This document shows positions 51,801-63,743 of a DNA stretch of 64,000 nucleotides, piece by piece. A program made the position numbers and the translations under genes. Under the pieces are notes generated by a model. It ran no database searches. It worked only from the letters and a program-made list of their open reading frames with translations, and had not been told where the DNA came from. Origin of the DNA: Parasponia andersonii (Eukaryota > Streptophyta > Magnoliopsida > Rosales > Cannabaceae); contig JXTB01000006.1 of assembly GCA_002914805.1 (NCBI GenBank), forward strand, positions 2,184,543-2,248,542, in the 5' to 3' direction. The first letter of the stretch is position 1. Each line of letters begins with the position of its first letter.

Positions 51801-53640
51801 TTTCTGAAGTTTGATCAATGTGCCTGTCTTTCTGTATCATATGGAATCTCAACTCAATTGGTTCTCTGGAACCCAGAAATAGTGCTCTAGAGGAGGATTC
51901 TGAGGAGTAAGACAGAGAGGACACCGAACAACTTGATCATATGCTCCAAGATGAGGCTTGGGAATAGGTTCACTTTTCTTTCCTTTTCAAGGACCACCCT
52001 TTTACATATATATATATATATATATGTATGTATAATCTATGTATATTCATCTAGTGTTAAGAGTCAGTTGGTACTATTGTCCTCTTGCTAGATGATTTTT
52101 TGGCTGTGTTCTTGAAGGTAAATATGAGTTTATGCTTATGATTTTAGCAGGATTCGTATCCCGGCCTAGGCATGTAAAGAACACAGACGGCTAGATAGAA
52201 GACACGATATTCGGAGTCTCACAGATATGGGTTTAGGACTGCAGGCTCTCTAATTCAACTTAATATTTTTCCTTGCTAGCAGCCGGAAATTGTGTCTAGA
52301 ATTATATTTTATCTATTCGTAGAGCTATTATATAATTTTTCTATGTTTAAGTGGAGGCTTTACATATAATTTAAGCTAAAAAACTATGAATATATATAAA
52401 TTTTTTGGCCTCTGTAAAGGAAATAATGAGGCAAAAAGTGTCTCCGCCCCTACTTGATGGGATATTTTGCAGGAGACACTTGTGGTTATGAGAATTGGAA
52501 CAGCCAAGATGTGTGTGACTCTAGTATAAAACTTGTCTCAATAATTTAGAAATGTTTCTCTAGAAAAAAACTCCATAATATTTATTATATGTTCTTGTCT
52601 TGCACGATCATCTTGCTAGATTTTTTTTTTTCCCTTAAATATAGAAAGAGGTAAAAATTCAAACATCTCTTTTTTGCAAGAGAATGCTAAAAGATGTTTG
52701 TGGTGTCTAAACATATTTTCTACCGGTATGTGCTGTTGTCTGGTGCTGAACATTGCAAATATTCTTTTTTCGTATTCTTTAATGTAGTAAACACTCAACT
52801 CTGTGTTTTCCCATCTTATTTGGGACTTTCCCACATCGTTACGTAAATGGCTTGATAATCAAATTAATTGATGTTCTTTTTTTTTTTAAAAAAAAAAAAG
52901 AAAGAAAGAAGGTAATGACGTTTAAATAAAACAGCACAAAATGGTAGCAATCCATAATTATGGATTCTTTCTCTACCGTAAAGATTAATTTCTAACTCCA
53001 TAAGAGTTACTATAGATATTTGATAACCAATTTACCACACTAGTCTTTAGTGTTGACTTTTGAGGAGGGCTCGAATTGAAATTTTCAAACTGGAAAAAAG
53101 CAAAAAAAGAACACGAAACAACAATGAATATATTCACATAATCACATAATATGTCGTATCTTCTAAGTGGAGCCAAGAATTAAGTGCCTCCTTTACGCGG
53201 ATCACACTCACAAACAACGTCACATAAACGTGACGATGTTGGTTATGACCCTTTTCTACTTTGAGCTAGAGCAATAAAGCCATTGGCCCAAAGCTCAAGC
53301 TCCCACTCGAACTTTTCCAAACTGAGCTCTCATATCGTTAAATATGATCGAAAGTGACCCTTTTCTTTTTCTCTACCACTTTTCCTATGTGCCAAACAAA
53401 GCCTCTTAATCATCAGATTGCTTTCTTTTATCACCGAACTTTTAAACCTCGTATTAACTTTACGTCCTAATAGGGGCAAAATGGTCTTAACATTCTTACA
53501 TGAAGCCTGAACTGCAGAGAGTGGGACCCATTGAAAAAGATAGCCGTTGGGAGGAGCGGTAGAAGCAATAAAGGGAACTCGGGATTCAACCCATCCATAA
53601 CCATGAGATCGAGGTGGTCAAATGGATTAAAAAGAAACAA
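48886..53640. other. Long gene-free stretch, possibly including 3' exons of the F-box gene
   Basis: No long ORF or recognised family. Some parts (48900-50100, 50320-50420, 50750-51000) are less AT-rich and have short coding-like phrases but frequent stops, so decayed genes or untranslated exons are possible. A TA/TG microsatellite lies near 52007-52030. ORFs at 51685-51924 and 52616-52834 have no family support. Confidence 0.45.
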
Positions 53641-54065
53641 ATGTTAATGCTCAGAGTGAAAGAGCGAAAAATAATTAGAACTCCAATCGCAAGAACTAGC
53701 CGTTAGACTTGTAAGAAGGAAGAGCCCCCCACTGCAAAAAACCTTAATGCACCCATCACCACCGCCACCACCCGACAATTTCTCTCTCCCAATACAAGAT
53801 TCTGTCTCTTTCTCTCTCCAAAAAACATGGTCACGTGCTCTTTCACAGTCACAGGAGAACCCCACCTCTGTCTCAGCTCTCACTACTTAACGTTCTTCCA
53901 AGTCATTAGTCCTGTTTCATTCGTTCCTTTTGGGCTTCCTACTAGTTACTTGGCTCTAACACGAGCAAAAAACGAGGGAGCCAATATAGAACCTCATCTT
54001 CTTCTTCTGCAATTTTTTTAATTTTCAAATTTATTGCTTCTCAGGCAGATTTTACAGATACCCAT
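53641..54065 (+). promoter_or_regulatory. Promoter and leader region of the receptor kinase
   Basis: The region upstream of the IMK2-like gene has CT-rich stretches ('tctctttctctctcc' near 53805) typical of plant core promoters. No unambiguous TATA box. The short ORFs on both strands here are not considered genes. Confidence 0.4.
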
Positions 54066-56693
54066 TTGAGATTTTTTGGTTTTGAGATGAAAAAAAAGGG
54101 AGATTGGCTCCACATTTCGAATAAGAAGAGAGAAAAGTGGAAGATTTTCTCTGGGTCCGAAAGACAGAACCATTTCTTGTACTCTTTTCTAGTGTTACTG
54201 ATATGGGTCTTTCAGTTTCGGTCAGTTTTAGGCCAAGATTGGGATGGTGTAATAGTCACGGCAGCTGATTTTCAAGCACTCCAAGCGTTTAAGCAGGAAC
54301 TAGCTGATCCAAAAGGGTTCTTGAGGAGCTGGAACGATAGTGGCTATGGAGCTTGCTCTGGTGGTTGGGTTGGAATCAAGTGTGCTCAGGGACAGGTTAT
54401 TGTGATACAGCTTCCATGGAAGGGATTGGGAGGAAGAATCACTGAGAAGATTGGTCAACTTCAGGCCCTTCGAAAGCTCAGTCTCCATGATAATGTTATT
54501 ACGGGTTCAATCCCTTTTGCATTCGGGTTCATTCCCAACCTCAGAGGAGTTCAACTTTTCAACAATCGGCTTTCAGGTTCAATCCCTCCTTCATTGGGTT
54601 TCAGTCCTTTGCTTCAGACTCTTGATCTTAGTAACAACTCACTTAGTGGGACTATCCCACCTAGTCTTGCAAACTCTACCAAGCTTATTAGAGTCAACCT
54701 TAGTTTCAATTCCTTATCTGGGTCTATCCCACCTAGTCTTACTGCCTCCCCATCAATCATCTTTCTTGCTCTTCAAAACAATAATCTCTCGGGTCCTGTC
54801 CCTCACTCTTGGGGTACGAGTCTTCAGTCATTGACCCTTGATCATAACTCTCTCTCAGGAAGTTTACCTGCTTCTTTGGGAAACTCAACTGAGATTCAAG
54901 AGGTGTCCCTAAGTGGAAACAAATTTTATGGAGCCATCCCGGATGAAATAGGGAGGCTTTCTAGGCTTAGAACACTTGATTTCTCTAATAATGCCATAAA
55001 TGGGAGCTTGCCCACTAGTCTTTCTAATTTGTCCTCACTTGTTTTGTTGAATTTGGAGGGAAACAGCCTTGATAACCAAATCCCAGAAGAGCTTGGGATA
55101 TTGCATAACCTATCTGTTCTCAACCTTAGAGGAAACCAGTTAAAGGGTCCAATTCCAGCCACCATTGGAAACATTACCACACTCACTCAACTTGACTTGT
55201 CGTATAATAATCTCAGTGGAGCAATTCCTGATTCCCTTTCTGCTTTATCTCATCTTAGTCTCTTCAATGTTTCATATAATAACCTCTCTGGTTCTGTTCC
55301 TATTGTTCTGTCCCAAAAGTTCAACTCCAGCTCTTTTGTTGGGAATATTCAGCTATGTGGGTACAATGGCTCAATCCCATGCCCTTCTGAAGTGCCTTCT
55401 CAGGGTGCTACAGCTCCATCCCCTGAGATATCGAAACCTCATCGCCATAAACTAAGTACCAAAGACATTATTCTCATAGCAGCTGGTGCTGTCCTCTTAG
55501 TTTTGCTCATACTTTGTTGCATTTTACTCTGCTGCTTGTTAAGAAGGAGGACTGCATCAAAAGGCAAGGATGGTCAGGCCCCAGGAAGAGCCGGTGCAGT
55601 CGCCAGGGCTGAAAAGTGGCTCCCAGCTGTGGGAGGCGAAGCAGAATCCGGTGGAGAGGCGGGAGGAAAACTAGTCCACTTTGATGGACCAGTGGTCTTC
55701 ACAGCAGACGATCTTTTGTGTGCAACAGCAGAGATAATGGGAAAGAGCACTTACGGGACTGTCTATAAGGCAACACTAGAGGATGGGCATCAAGTTGCGG
55801 TCAAGAGACTGAGGGAGAAGATCACAAAAGGTCAGAGGGAATTCGAGACAGAGGTTAATGTGTTGGGAAAAATTCGACACCCAAATCTCTTGGCTTTGAG
55901 GGCTTATTACTTGGGTCCTAAAGGAGAGAAGCTGCTTGTTTTTGATTACGTGCCTAGAGGGAATCTTGCAGCATTTCTCCATGGTAAACATAATACTATT
56001 CTCTTTTAAACTGTTTTAACATACTTTTAGCTTTCTTTTCAGCAACACTTCTTATAATTGTTCCATTTTGGTGCAGCTCGAGGGCCTGAAACACCTATTA
56101 ATTGGCCAACAAGAATGAAAATAGCACAGGGCATGACTCGCGGCCTGTTCTACCTCCATTCCAACGAGAATATCATCCATGGAAACCTCACATCCAGCAA
56201 TATCTTACTCGATGAGCAAATAAACACCAAGGTAGCAGATTTTGGGCTCTCTCGGCTAATGACAACTGCTGCCACATCAAACGTGATTGCTACCGCTGGA
56301 GCACTGGGCTACCGTGCACCAGAGCTATCAAAGCTTAAGAAAGCCAACACAAAAACCGACGTGTATAGCCTTGGGGTCATCATGTTGGAACTCCTAACAG
56401 GGAAGTCACCAGGTGAGGCTATGAATGGTGTTAATTTGCCTCAATGGGTTGCCTCTATTGTAAAAGAAGAGTGGACAAATGAAGTTTTTGACTTGGAATT
56501 GATGAGGGATGCATCTAGCATTGGAGACGAGTTATTGAACACCTTAAAACTGGCTTTGCATTGTGTTGATCCTTCACCATCAGCCAGACCAGAAGTTCAG
56601 CAGGTTCTTCAGCAGCTTGAAGAGATTAGACCTGACAATGCGGCTGCAAGTTCCGGTGATGATGGAGCTGGTGCCCCTTCCACTAGTGAGTAA
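54066..56693 (+). CDS. IMK2: LRR receptor-like (pseudo)kinase, IMK2-type
   Basis: Two exons, 54066-55983 and 56077-56693, with a GT-AG intron splitting an Ala codon (LH-A-RGPETP); about 844 residues (837 from the ATG at 54087). Order of parts: hydrophobic signal anchor (about 37-56); LRR N-terminal domain ([19 protein letters not shown], then C..GWVGIKC); about ten leucine-rich repeats (about 100-420) of the [16 protein letters not shown] type; transmembrane segment (about 467-492, [16 protein letters not shown]) followed by LLRRR; kinase domain (about 548-830) with the glycine-loop variant [11 protein letters not shown], Lys about 579 (VAVKRL) and DFG. The catalytic loop reads IIHGNL where active kinases have HRD, so it probably does not phosphorylate well. 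The best-known relatives are Arabidopsis IMK2/IMK3 (meristem-related). Frame fully intact. Confidence 0.95.
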
Positions 56694-57168
56694 GACGAAA
56701 GAAAAAGAGTAATGGATTCCAGAATTCGGGCTATGTATTCTGGTGCCATGAGAATAGTACAAATAGTTAGAAGAGTTGATGAATTCTTTCATTCTTCAAT
56801 AGGAATTTTGCTTGTTTTAGCTTAATAATTTTGTAGGCTTGTTGTAAATACATGTTTCTTTTGATCCGTTTGTGAGAGTGTTTCTTCTTTTCTTTTGATC
56901 TTGTTTTGTGCTTCAATCCATGGTAAAAAAATCTTCCATCTGGTTAACCATTTTTTTGTCCTAAGCTGGTGACTATTGTTCGTTTAAATTTCATTAGCAG
57001 CACTCATAATAAGGCAACTGATGATGCTTGTGCTCCCTTCACTTGTCGAAGAGCAAGTCAGTTCTTTTTAGGAAAAAGAAAAAGCACTAAATCTTGTATA
57101 GTTAAAACTTGAAAATGAAATCATCTCTATATTATTTGTCTCGTTCTCTGTCCGAAAAATCACACAAT
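56694..57168. other. IMK2 3' region
   Basis: Probable 3' UTR (AATAA-type signal near 56822) followed by gene-free DNA. Confidence 0.5.
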
Positions 57169-57333
57169 GACACGATATTAAACACTTATTCTGTCACCCA
57201 CATACGTTTTGTAACGGCTGTCAAATGTTTCAAATAAAATAGTACAAAAAACAAAAAGAAAAACAAGTACTAACAGCCGTTAGAAAATGGACACGAGGAG
57301 AATAAGTAAGTGTAAAATATTTAATGACGTGTC
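57169..57333. mobile_element. Fold-back MITE, about 165 bp
   Basis: The two ends are imperfect inverted repeats of roughly 60 bases. The left arm starts GACACGATATTAAACACTTA and contains TAACGGCTGT. The reverse complement of the right arm starts GACACGTCATTAAATATTTT and contains TAACGGCTGT at the matching place. The loop is A-rich. There is no ORF. Superfamily not assigned, as target duplications are not clear. Confidence 0.75.
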
Positions 57334-58664
57334 TTTGAATGATTGGTTGGATTGAGAAGCAGACAGATAATGATGACAGAGGATCCGAGCTCAACTACCT
57401 CCCAAATAGTTTAATGCAGTTTAGTAGATAAGGTTTACTCTACTTACTAGAGGTGTACTCCTGTTTGGATATGTCTTGTTCTTCTCTTGCTTTATAACTG
57501 GTAACAAAACAAGTTGAGTACCTTTTAACTCCCATTGGTCAGTGCACAAAAAGGAAATGTCAATTCTATACAACAATATTGGAGAGAACAAAGTTTTGAA
57601 AATAGAATGAAAGGGTATTTGTACAGCCTACTTGATTTCCCCAAATTCTTATTGGTAATGAAACTCGTTAGAGTACACCACAATGGTTTTCAGTTTCTAA
57701 TTTTTCCTACTCACATTTTGAAAAAATAAAATAAAAAAAAAGATTCACAGTTAGAGTTCTCAGCTTTCATCTATAACGTGTCCACTACTTTCCTCCGCAA
57801 GTTCTTCCCACACATTGGCCATCTTCTCTGCATATCCTTCCCGTTATAACATGCATAATTTCAGTTAAGGAAGTGTCAGGGAGAGTTGAAAAAATGTGAT
57901 ATAAACAAAAATTCATATATGAGAGTAGCAATGAAAAGATATTTAAAATTATCTGATTAAGTACAAATCCTCTCATCATGCCCATGAAGTCGTAATGCGA
58001 TGAACGTGTCTTACATGTTTCACTCAGAAGCCCTATGCACATATTAGAACTCAATACTGTCATGAAACTTGGTATTAAATTTGAAAACAAAACTCTGGAA
58101 CAAATATGCTTCTTTGCTATCGAATCTAAGCATATCATAGGTAATTTGTGATAGATATACTACCGAGATAGCTCAAGAAGAAAACTGCATTTAAGAAATA
58201 GACAGAAGATTGAGGATCAAAGTTTATTGGTATTCTTTGTTTATGCAGGATTAGGGGGGAGTCACCGTCTCTACTTATTCTCATAGGAACATGGCTCGTC
58301 AAGAAGCACAAGTTTGTGTTGCGCATCAATATTTCCTTAACCTATAGAGAATGGCTAGCTTCGTCAACAGGTTAAGTTACTCTTTAACAGCTTTTAATAT
58401 AAAGCAACTTGAAGCTTAATGCGGACAAACTAAAGCATAAAGGAACACTGAATAACACACGCAAAATATGTTATAGCACAATACCAAAAGAGTGAAATCA
58501 AGAGCTATGAGGTGTGAGCACACCTAAATCAATTTACAAATTTACAACCGCTGCTTCATCATCACGCTCTACATTTTCATCAGTTAGCCAGCCCACGTTG
58601 GCCCATAATTTAATAGACCCGAGCCAAGTATTTTTCTTATATGGACCAATCCGACCAAGCCCAC
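57334..58664. other. Gene-free DNA
   Basis: No gene is supported. On the minus strand at about 57766-57841 a short frame ends GYAEKMANVWEELAEESS and then TGA, which looks coding-like and could be an orphan last exon, but no upstream exon was found. Confidence 0.45.
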
Positions 58665-58749
58665 GGAAAAGTATGCAGGAAAAATAAACTTATCAACTTT
58701 GACCAAAATATCCTCAACTATTCCCTTTGGGTATGTAAGAGAACCTTGA
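58665..58749 (-). pseudogene. Fragment of a gypsy retrotransposon aspartic protease
   Basis: The minus strand reads GSLTYPKGIVEDILVKVDKF and continues IFPAYF, matching the flap/C-terminal part of Ty3/gypsy protease as found in other plant lineages. The frame then degenerates. Only this scrap remains; the family normally has several kilobases of gag-pol around it. Confidence 0.7.
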
Positions 58750-58937
58750 TGGAAAATAAAAGAACATAGATATAAAGGCATGAATTATAAAAATGATATA
58801 GAAGTTGTTAGTGGGAGAATGAGGATCCCCGCTAATATTCAATCAATACGGATGATCTCTAGGACATATGATTCACCCACATTGAGATTAGTTGCAGCAT
58901 CAACGAGTCCTTCAATGAACCTTAGTTGGTTTATTGC

Positions 58938-59216
58938 CTACTGCAAGTTTTGAGCTATTTCGTACAGGACAATACCTGCGTCAAGACACTGCTCCCTAGC
59001 CTCATGGTAGTTTTTGCATGACTTGCGTCTTGCTTTGCACTCAGCTTCTAGTATACCCTTGAGAATGACATAATTTTGGCAGCCTTTTGATGTTCCTCCA
59101 TGAAGATGCCTACTTTGAGAGCTTGCCGGAGTTGCGGACCGCTTGCCAACATCAGTTGGAGTACTAAATTGCATAGGGCATGGACGGTTTAGGATGTAAT
59201 AATCATTAGATGACAT
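58938..59216 (-). CDS. Candidate small protein, 92 residues, unknown
   Basis: Starts MSSNDYYILNRPCPMQFS and ends LYEIAQNLQ. The middle is Ser/Thr-rich (VGKRSATPASSQSRHLHGG). The C-terminal 40 residues are charged, with regularly placed Cys (CQNYVILKGILEAECKARRK, then SCKNYHEAREQC) and look helical. A TATA box (59303-59311) lies about 90 bases upstream of the ATG, which supports a transcribed gene. I recognise no family. It lies divergent to the small ORF at 61723, with tandem repeats between. It may be a real gene, an exon of one, or a captured fragment. Confidence 0.45.
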   Translation of the reverse strand: MSSNDYYILNRPCPMQFSTPTDVGKRSATPASSQSRHLHGGTSKGCQNYVILKGILEAECKARRKSCKNYHEAREQCLDAGIVLYEIAQNLQ

Positions 59217-59302
59217 CTGGGTCTTGGTTGGAAATAATACTCAGTTAATATGTTTGTGCATCAAATTTTTGAGATATAAAAAAAATCATAGCGCTCATGG
59301 TT

Positions 59303-59311
59303 CTATTTATA
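59303..59311 (-). promoter_or_regulatory. TATA box for the 92-residue ORF
   Basis: TATAAATAG on the minus strand with an A-rich leader leading to the ATG at 59216. Start site inferred. Confidence 0.5.
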
Positions 59312-59599
59312 AGGTTGTAATTAAGAGTAGGAGCATTCTAGTAAAAAAGAATTAGGAGTAGGAGCAACTATGGTCAAATATAATATACTCATTAATCTTT
59401 TTAAGCAATGAAATGTTGATGTATCATGAATTTGGACTCGAGAGTTTTTTTTTGGCTTTTATGGCTATGTTGAAAGACATATAGCAATTATGTAATGTAG
59501 TGTTTTGATCATTGAAATCTAAGAGTTTTCATAGAGTTTGTATGTTTTGGGAAGCTTTCGTAAAAGGAGAGTGACCATCAAGGTAAGCACAAGCAAACC

Positions 59600-60350
59600 T
59601 TGGTGATTGAGCCTTAAAGATCATATTAAATAAATGGTTAGAAAAACAAAGGGTAACTTTGATCACTCATGGTCAGAATCAATAAAGATAGTTTGTTTGA
59701 TGTAATAGAAATAGTAAAATATAAAATGCACTTTTAACTTTCTTATTAATGTACATAGACATAAAAATAGGTTTGTTTGATACCTCTTGCATTTATATTA
59801 AAAAAAAGGATGAACAAAGAGAAAGTCTAATTATTATTACCCCAAATAAGGCTGATCTTTTATGAAAAAAAATAAATCTTGTTGAATGAGCCTTAAATGT
59901 GATGATAACTCATGCCCAGAGTACTTTTTGCTTTGCCATTAATGTACATAGAGACATAGGACTAGGTTTGTTTGGCATCTCTCACATTTATATTATGGAC
60001 AAGTAAATGAGTAGAAAAAGTATAATTATAAAATCAGTGAATAACATCCCTAAAGAAGGCTCATTTTAAATGAGCAAAGTCACAATTAAAAAAAATAATA
60101 CAAAGCTCATTTTAGTTTTATGATTATTGTACGTAACATGAGAATTAGTTTTTTTGATGGCTCTAGCATTTATATGAAAAAGTGTGACCAATATTTAAAA
60201 AAAACAGTGAGAAATGAAAATTATATATTCCCACAATGCTATGCATGTTCATTGGTTTATAAATTATGACTATGTGCATAAAATATTTGGAAATAATTAA
60301 TGATGGTTTGTGCTATAGGTGGCATTTATATTGAGCTTATGTTTTTGAAT
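59600..60350. repeat. Diverged tandem repeat, period about 185-192
   Basis: 'ttaatgtacatagacataa' (59747), 'ttaatgtacatagagacat' (59939) and 'ttattgtacgtaacatgag' (60124) each lead into 'aggtttgtttgatacctc'-like text and 'gcatttatatta'. A possible fourth partial copy is near 60320. Before each copy there is text like 'tgagccttaaatgtgatga'. No ORF. Confidence 0.7.
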
Positions 60351-61047
60351 TGAATTCTCTTAAAATTATGTTTTAGAAGGAGAAGGATAAAATGCAAAAG
60401 AATTAATTATGAGCATGTTAAACAGATGAATCAATTGATATAATGTTATATTGATATGAAGACTATTGGAAACAGTAAGTAGAAAAAAAGTTTAGTATAA
60501 TTACTTAAAACGTATTATACTAATTAAAAATTTGTGACGCCACAAAGGGGGTAATAAAATAAGTTTCTTTCTGGTAATATAATCAATGCAAAATGCATTG
60601 AGCATGAAATTTTAGCTTTTCTTAGGTGTGTTTGCTATCTCACAAAACTAGGAATTTGGACAAATGTGTGAAGTTAGATCATATCTAATAGAGTCAAATT
60701 AGATAATATCTGATAGGGTCAAATTCTAAAAAGTTAAGCTTTTTGACTACCTAAGCTGACCTATATGCTACAGTTTTGTACCAATCTTCATTATCAAATC
60801 TGTATTGCAATACGTGTAATTAACTATTCTAGGTAATTGGAAAAGAACAAATCAGTTCCATGTGAAGACGAATATAGACGATGATTTGAGCCTCTTTGTT
60901 AATTACTAGTAAATATTGGAGTACTATAAAGGATTTGGTCCATTTCGATCCTTTGCGTGGACAATTAGTTACTTTAATAGTAGAATATCAATTAATAGAA
61001 AATTTCGAGCAGGCAAAATTTTGAAGCATGGCCAAATATATAATTAC
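60351..61047. other. Gene-free AT-rich DNA
   Basis: Nothing recognisable except a short direct repeat 'agatcatatctaatagggtc'-like near 60675-60722. Confidence 0.45.
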
Positions 61048-61220
61048 ATAAGAAGTCACAATATTCAGGATTAAAATACAAATTAGGCATTATAGTCCTT
61101 AAATAAGTAAAAAGACATAGCATTTAGGGTTAAAGTACAAATTATATGTTAGAGTGCTCAAGTAAGTAACACAATCACAATATTTAGCATTAAAATACCA
61201 ACTACGAGTTAAAATGTATG
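61048..61220. repeat. 60-base tandem repeat, about three copies
   Basis: 'atattcaggattaaaataca' (61061), 'catttagggttaaagtacaa' (61121) and 'tatttagcattaaaatacca' (61181) are spaced exactly 60 bases apart, with 'aaataagtaa' / 'caagtaagtaa' at matching places between them. Confidence 0.8.
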
Positions 61221-61657
61221 GAAAAAAATACAAATTTACATGAGCCTCATAGTGCTAACTAGTACTGAATTAGGCATTATATTGCTACATTAGCCAATGT
61301 ATTGCTAGTTAGTTTACTTCTATTATATTGCCTAAGTCAATTTACTTAAGACAATATGTTACTTACTCACCCCCTAATAGTTTATTTATACATTTATGTC
61401 CAACAACATCTATCTGCCTAAATCTCCCATTTGGCATGATAATGTCCATTGGTTTTTCACTTACAGTGGTTAAATCTATACTAGTGCAACAAGTAACCTA
61501 TAGAGCATTTCATATTCCACTTGATCTAGGCAATTAATTCTTCCCCATTAGAAACTGATTTCGCCAGAATCGATGAGTTTGGAGCAACCTCAAGGTGTCC
61601 CTTTAGTTCTTGTCCAATAAAATGTATGTTCAAGATTATATATAGCGTTCATAAACC

Positions 61658-61666
61658 TATATAAAA
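61658..61666 (+). promoter_or_regulatory. TATA box for the small ORF at 61723
   Basis: TATATAAAA 57 bases before the ATG, with a CA-rich leader between them, a textbook plant core promoter layout. Confidence 0.55.
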
Positions 61667-61722
61667 GGACTAGAGACTTGTCCGGTTACTTCAACAAAAC
61701 AAAACAAAAATAGGAAAAAAAA

Positions 61723-62039
61723 ATGACTCTTGAGATTCCTAGTAATATTGAAAATGAGGCTTTTTCCTTAGAGGTTAATGCTATTAAGACTACTATCAAG
61801 GATTACGAGTCATACATCAAGTCATTGAATGAGGAGATTGTCATAGATGAGAGCAGACTGCTGCAACATAGGCGAGGGGTCTTGTAGGTGATTCTATGGG
61901 GTACCTAACGAGGGGCAAGGATCGTAGGCATTTAGTTCAAAGTTACGAGGCACAGAAGAAGGCTGCGACACAAGACTTGGCAATTATGAAAGAGCAGTAG
62001 TATCAAAAGTACAGTTTTCTAGATGGGTGGAAGCGATAG
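61723..62039 (+). pseudogene. Broken small coiled-coil protein gene, unknown family
   Basis: ATG at 61723 opens 54 codons (MTLEIPSNIENEAF to a TAG at 61885). One base earlier in phase, the frame continues as GLVGDSMGYLTRGKDRRHLV and YEAQKKAATQDLAIMKEQ to a TAG, then to a second TAG at 62037. Together the two parts give a charged, helix-rich protein of about 105 residues, so I read this as a small gene with one frameshift and one nonsense change. The upstream TATA box and leader are well preserved. It sits 160 bases from the young Tat element. No family recognised; independent support is lacking. Confidence 0.45.
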
Positions 62040-62194
62040 GACCAACTGTAGTGCATTTGGGCTGTGAGATGGGATCACATCCTATTATCTTATGTTTAGT
62101 TTATTTTTTTTTTCCCATAAAAGGCAATTCTCTAGGTTCAGTGCTTCTCTGATGTTTGGTTTTTTAAGTATTATAATGTTTTATTCAGTTGTTT

Positions 62195-62199
62195 GCTAG
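62195..62199. repeat. Target-site duplication, left copy
   Basis: GCTAG next to the LTR start TGTTGTGCGG. It is identical to 63331-63335. Confidence 0.9.
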
Positions 62200-62294
62200 T
62201 GTTGTGCGGTCTAAAATCCTAAGGTCGCATAAGTGTTATATGCGACCTCCTCTGAGAATGATGTGTGCGACCTCTCCGTGATGCTTATATGCGA
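62200..62294 (+). repeat. 5' LTR, first 95 bases
   Basis: Begins TGTTGTGCGGTC and stops at the n, inside the block of 'gcgacctc' phrases. Confidence 0.88.
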
Positions 62295-62531
62295 NGAAAA
62301 GTCAGGATAATTTGAAATTTGAAAAGATTTGGTGACGGTTGGTGTCAATCAAGCTTCCTCGAATTTCGTTTCTGGCTACACGTGTTCCGTTCTGACAAAG
62401 AGGAGGATACGCGTGATCATGGAAAAGGAGATTTGGAATCTGACGGATCTTCGATTACTCAAACTACAAGGTTTATGACGTCATATGGTCGCACGGTAAT
62501 TAGAAGCTCCATTTCGTCCTAAAGAACTAAT

Positions 62532-62547
62532 GGAGCTGGGGGGCAAT
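62532..62547 (+). other. Polypurine tract
   Basis: GGAGCTGGGGGGCAAT directly before the 3' LTR; same sequence as in the older element. Confidence 0.85.
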
Positions 62548-63330
62548 TGTTGTGCGGTCTAAAATCCTAAGGTCGCATAAGTGTTATATGCGACCTCCTC
62601 TGAGAATGATGTGTGCGACCTCTCCGTGATGCTTATATGCGACCTCTTCTGCAGGTTTTTGTGCGACCTTCTCCGTCCAGTTTTCCTTAACAAATAGGAA
62701 ACCTATAGGAAAATGGAAACACGAAAACACTATAAAGGAAACCTACAAGAAGAGGGAAATAGGTAAATGCTGTGGAAGAAACCTACAAGGAAAGGGAAAC
62801 TGAAGACTCCTATTTGCGATTAACTAAGTTATCCTTTTCGAGTAGTTATCCAATTGTATTGTTTATAATTGACTAGTTATCCGTTTTGAATAATTATCCA
62901 ATTACTTAATTGGATAATTACCCAATTGTATAGTTACCCTTTTATTCAATTAGGATCCTAGAGACATAAGGAACCTAGGGGGATAAGGTCACTACAATCT
63001 ATATAAAGGGGGCTCTATGTTCCGAAGAGATCATCACAAATTCTGGGCAGAAACAAGTCACAGAAAATAGAAGTCAGAGCAAATACACGCTTAGGGTATT
63101 CCAAACTTTGGGTAGTCTAAGTCTTGAGCATTCTTCAATAGCTTTTGAGTATTGTACCCCTGAATATTCATCAATATAGTGAGAAAACAGTGGACGTAGG
63201 CTCATCTTTTTCGGGGCCGAACCACTATAAATCCCTCTCTCCTTATTTGCTTTGACTATTTATTTCAATTTACACAAGCCACATCTCTTAATTATTCATA
63301 AATTTATTGTTGATAAAACCTCCATCAACA
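62548..63330 (+). repeat. 3' LTR of the young Tat-family element
   Basis: 783 bp, from TGTTGTGCGG to CCTCCATCAACA. It includes four or more 'tgcgacct' phrases in the first 130 bases, TATATAAAG at 63000-63008 and the 'ggacgtaggctcatctttt' stretch also present in the older LTRs. It is about 140 bp longer than the 641-bp LTRs. Confidence 0.9.
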
Positions 63331-63335
63331 GCTAG
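63331..63335. repeat. Target-site duplication, right copy
   Basis: GCTAG, identical to 62195-62199. Confidence 0.9.
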
Positions 63336-63743
63336 TAGTAGTACTTTTTTTTCACTTTGTTGTTGCCATTTTATTTTTATCATTTGGATCACAACTATGA
63401 TGCAATATTGGAAAAACAGGTTAATAACAGAAGGATGCTCCCATTGTTTTTGTGTCTATCTCTATCCATTTAGTTTGATTTTATTAATTTTTGTAGAACA
63501 CCCCGGTTAAGTTTATTAGAAACTCAAGTCTTGTTATGGCACTTTATAATTAAACGTAATATGAACGAAAATGAACTCGCTTACATAACATGTTGAATAG
63601 AAAGAAAATAAAGCCGCTTAGATAACATATTATTATATTATATAAGATGATATCAATACAATATGCATATTTAGTACTAGTAATGGTGATTGTCTAACCT
63701 ACATGGTAGGGATTCTAAAAAGTAAATCTACTAAGAGGACTAT
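63336..63743. other. Gene-free AT-rich DNA
   Basis: No gene or repeat recognised; the ORF at 63307-63510 starts inside the LTR and has no support. Confidence 0.5.

Larger units (their letters stand above)
62200..63330 (+). mobile_element. Young Tat-family retrotransposon, interior missing or collapsed at a single n
   Basis: The element starts with the first 95 bases of an LTR (62200-62294), then the single n at 62295. About 250 bases follow of the region that lies next to the 3' LTR in this family (compare 17940-18210 reversed), then PPT and a complete LTR (62548-63330). Perfect 5-bp duplications flank it. The LTR start at 62200 is identical by eye to that at 62548 over 95 bases. It is related to, but not the same subfamily as, the element at 17.3-28.0 kb, whose LTRs are 641 bp. 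Most likely a full-length copy whose middle was not assembled. Confidence 0.85.
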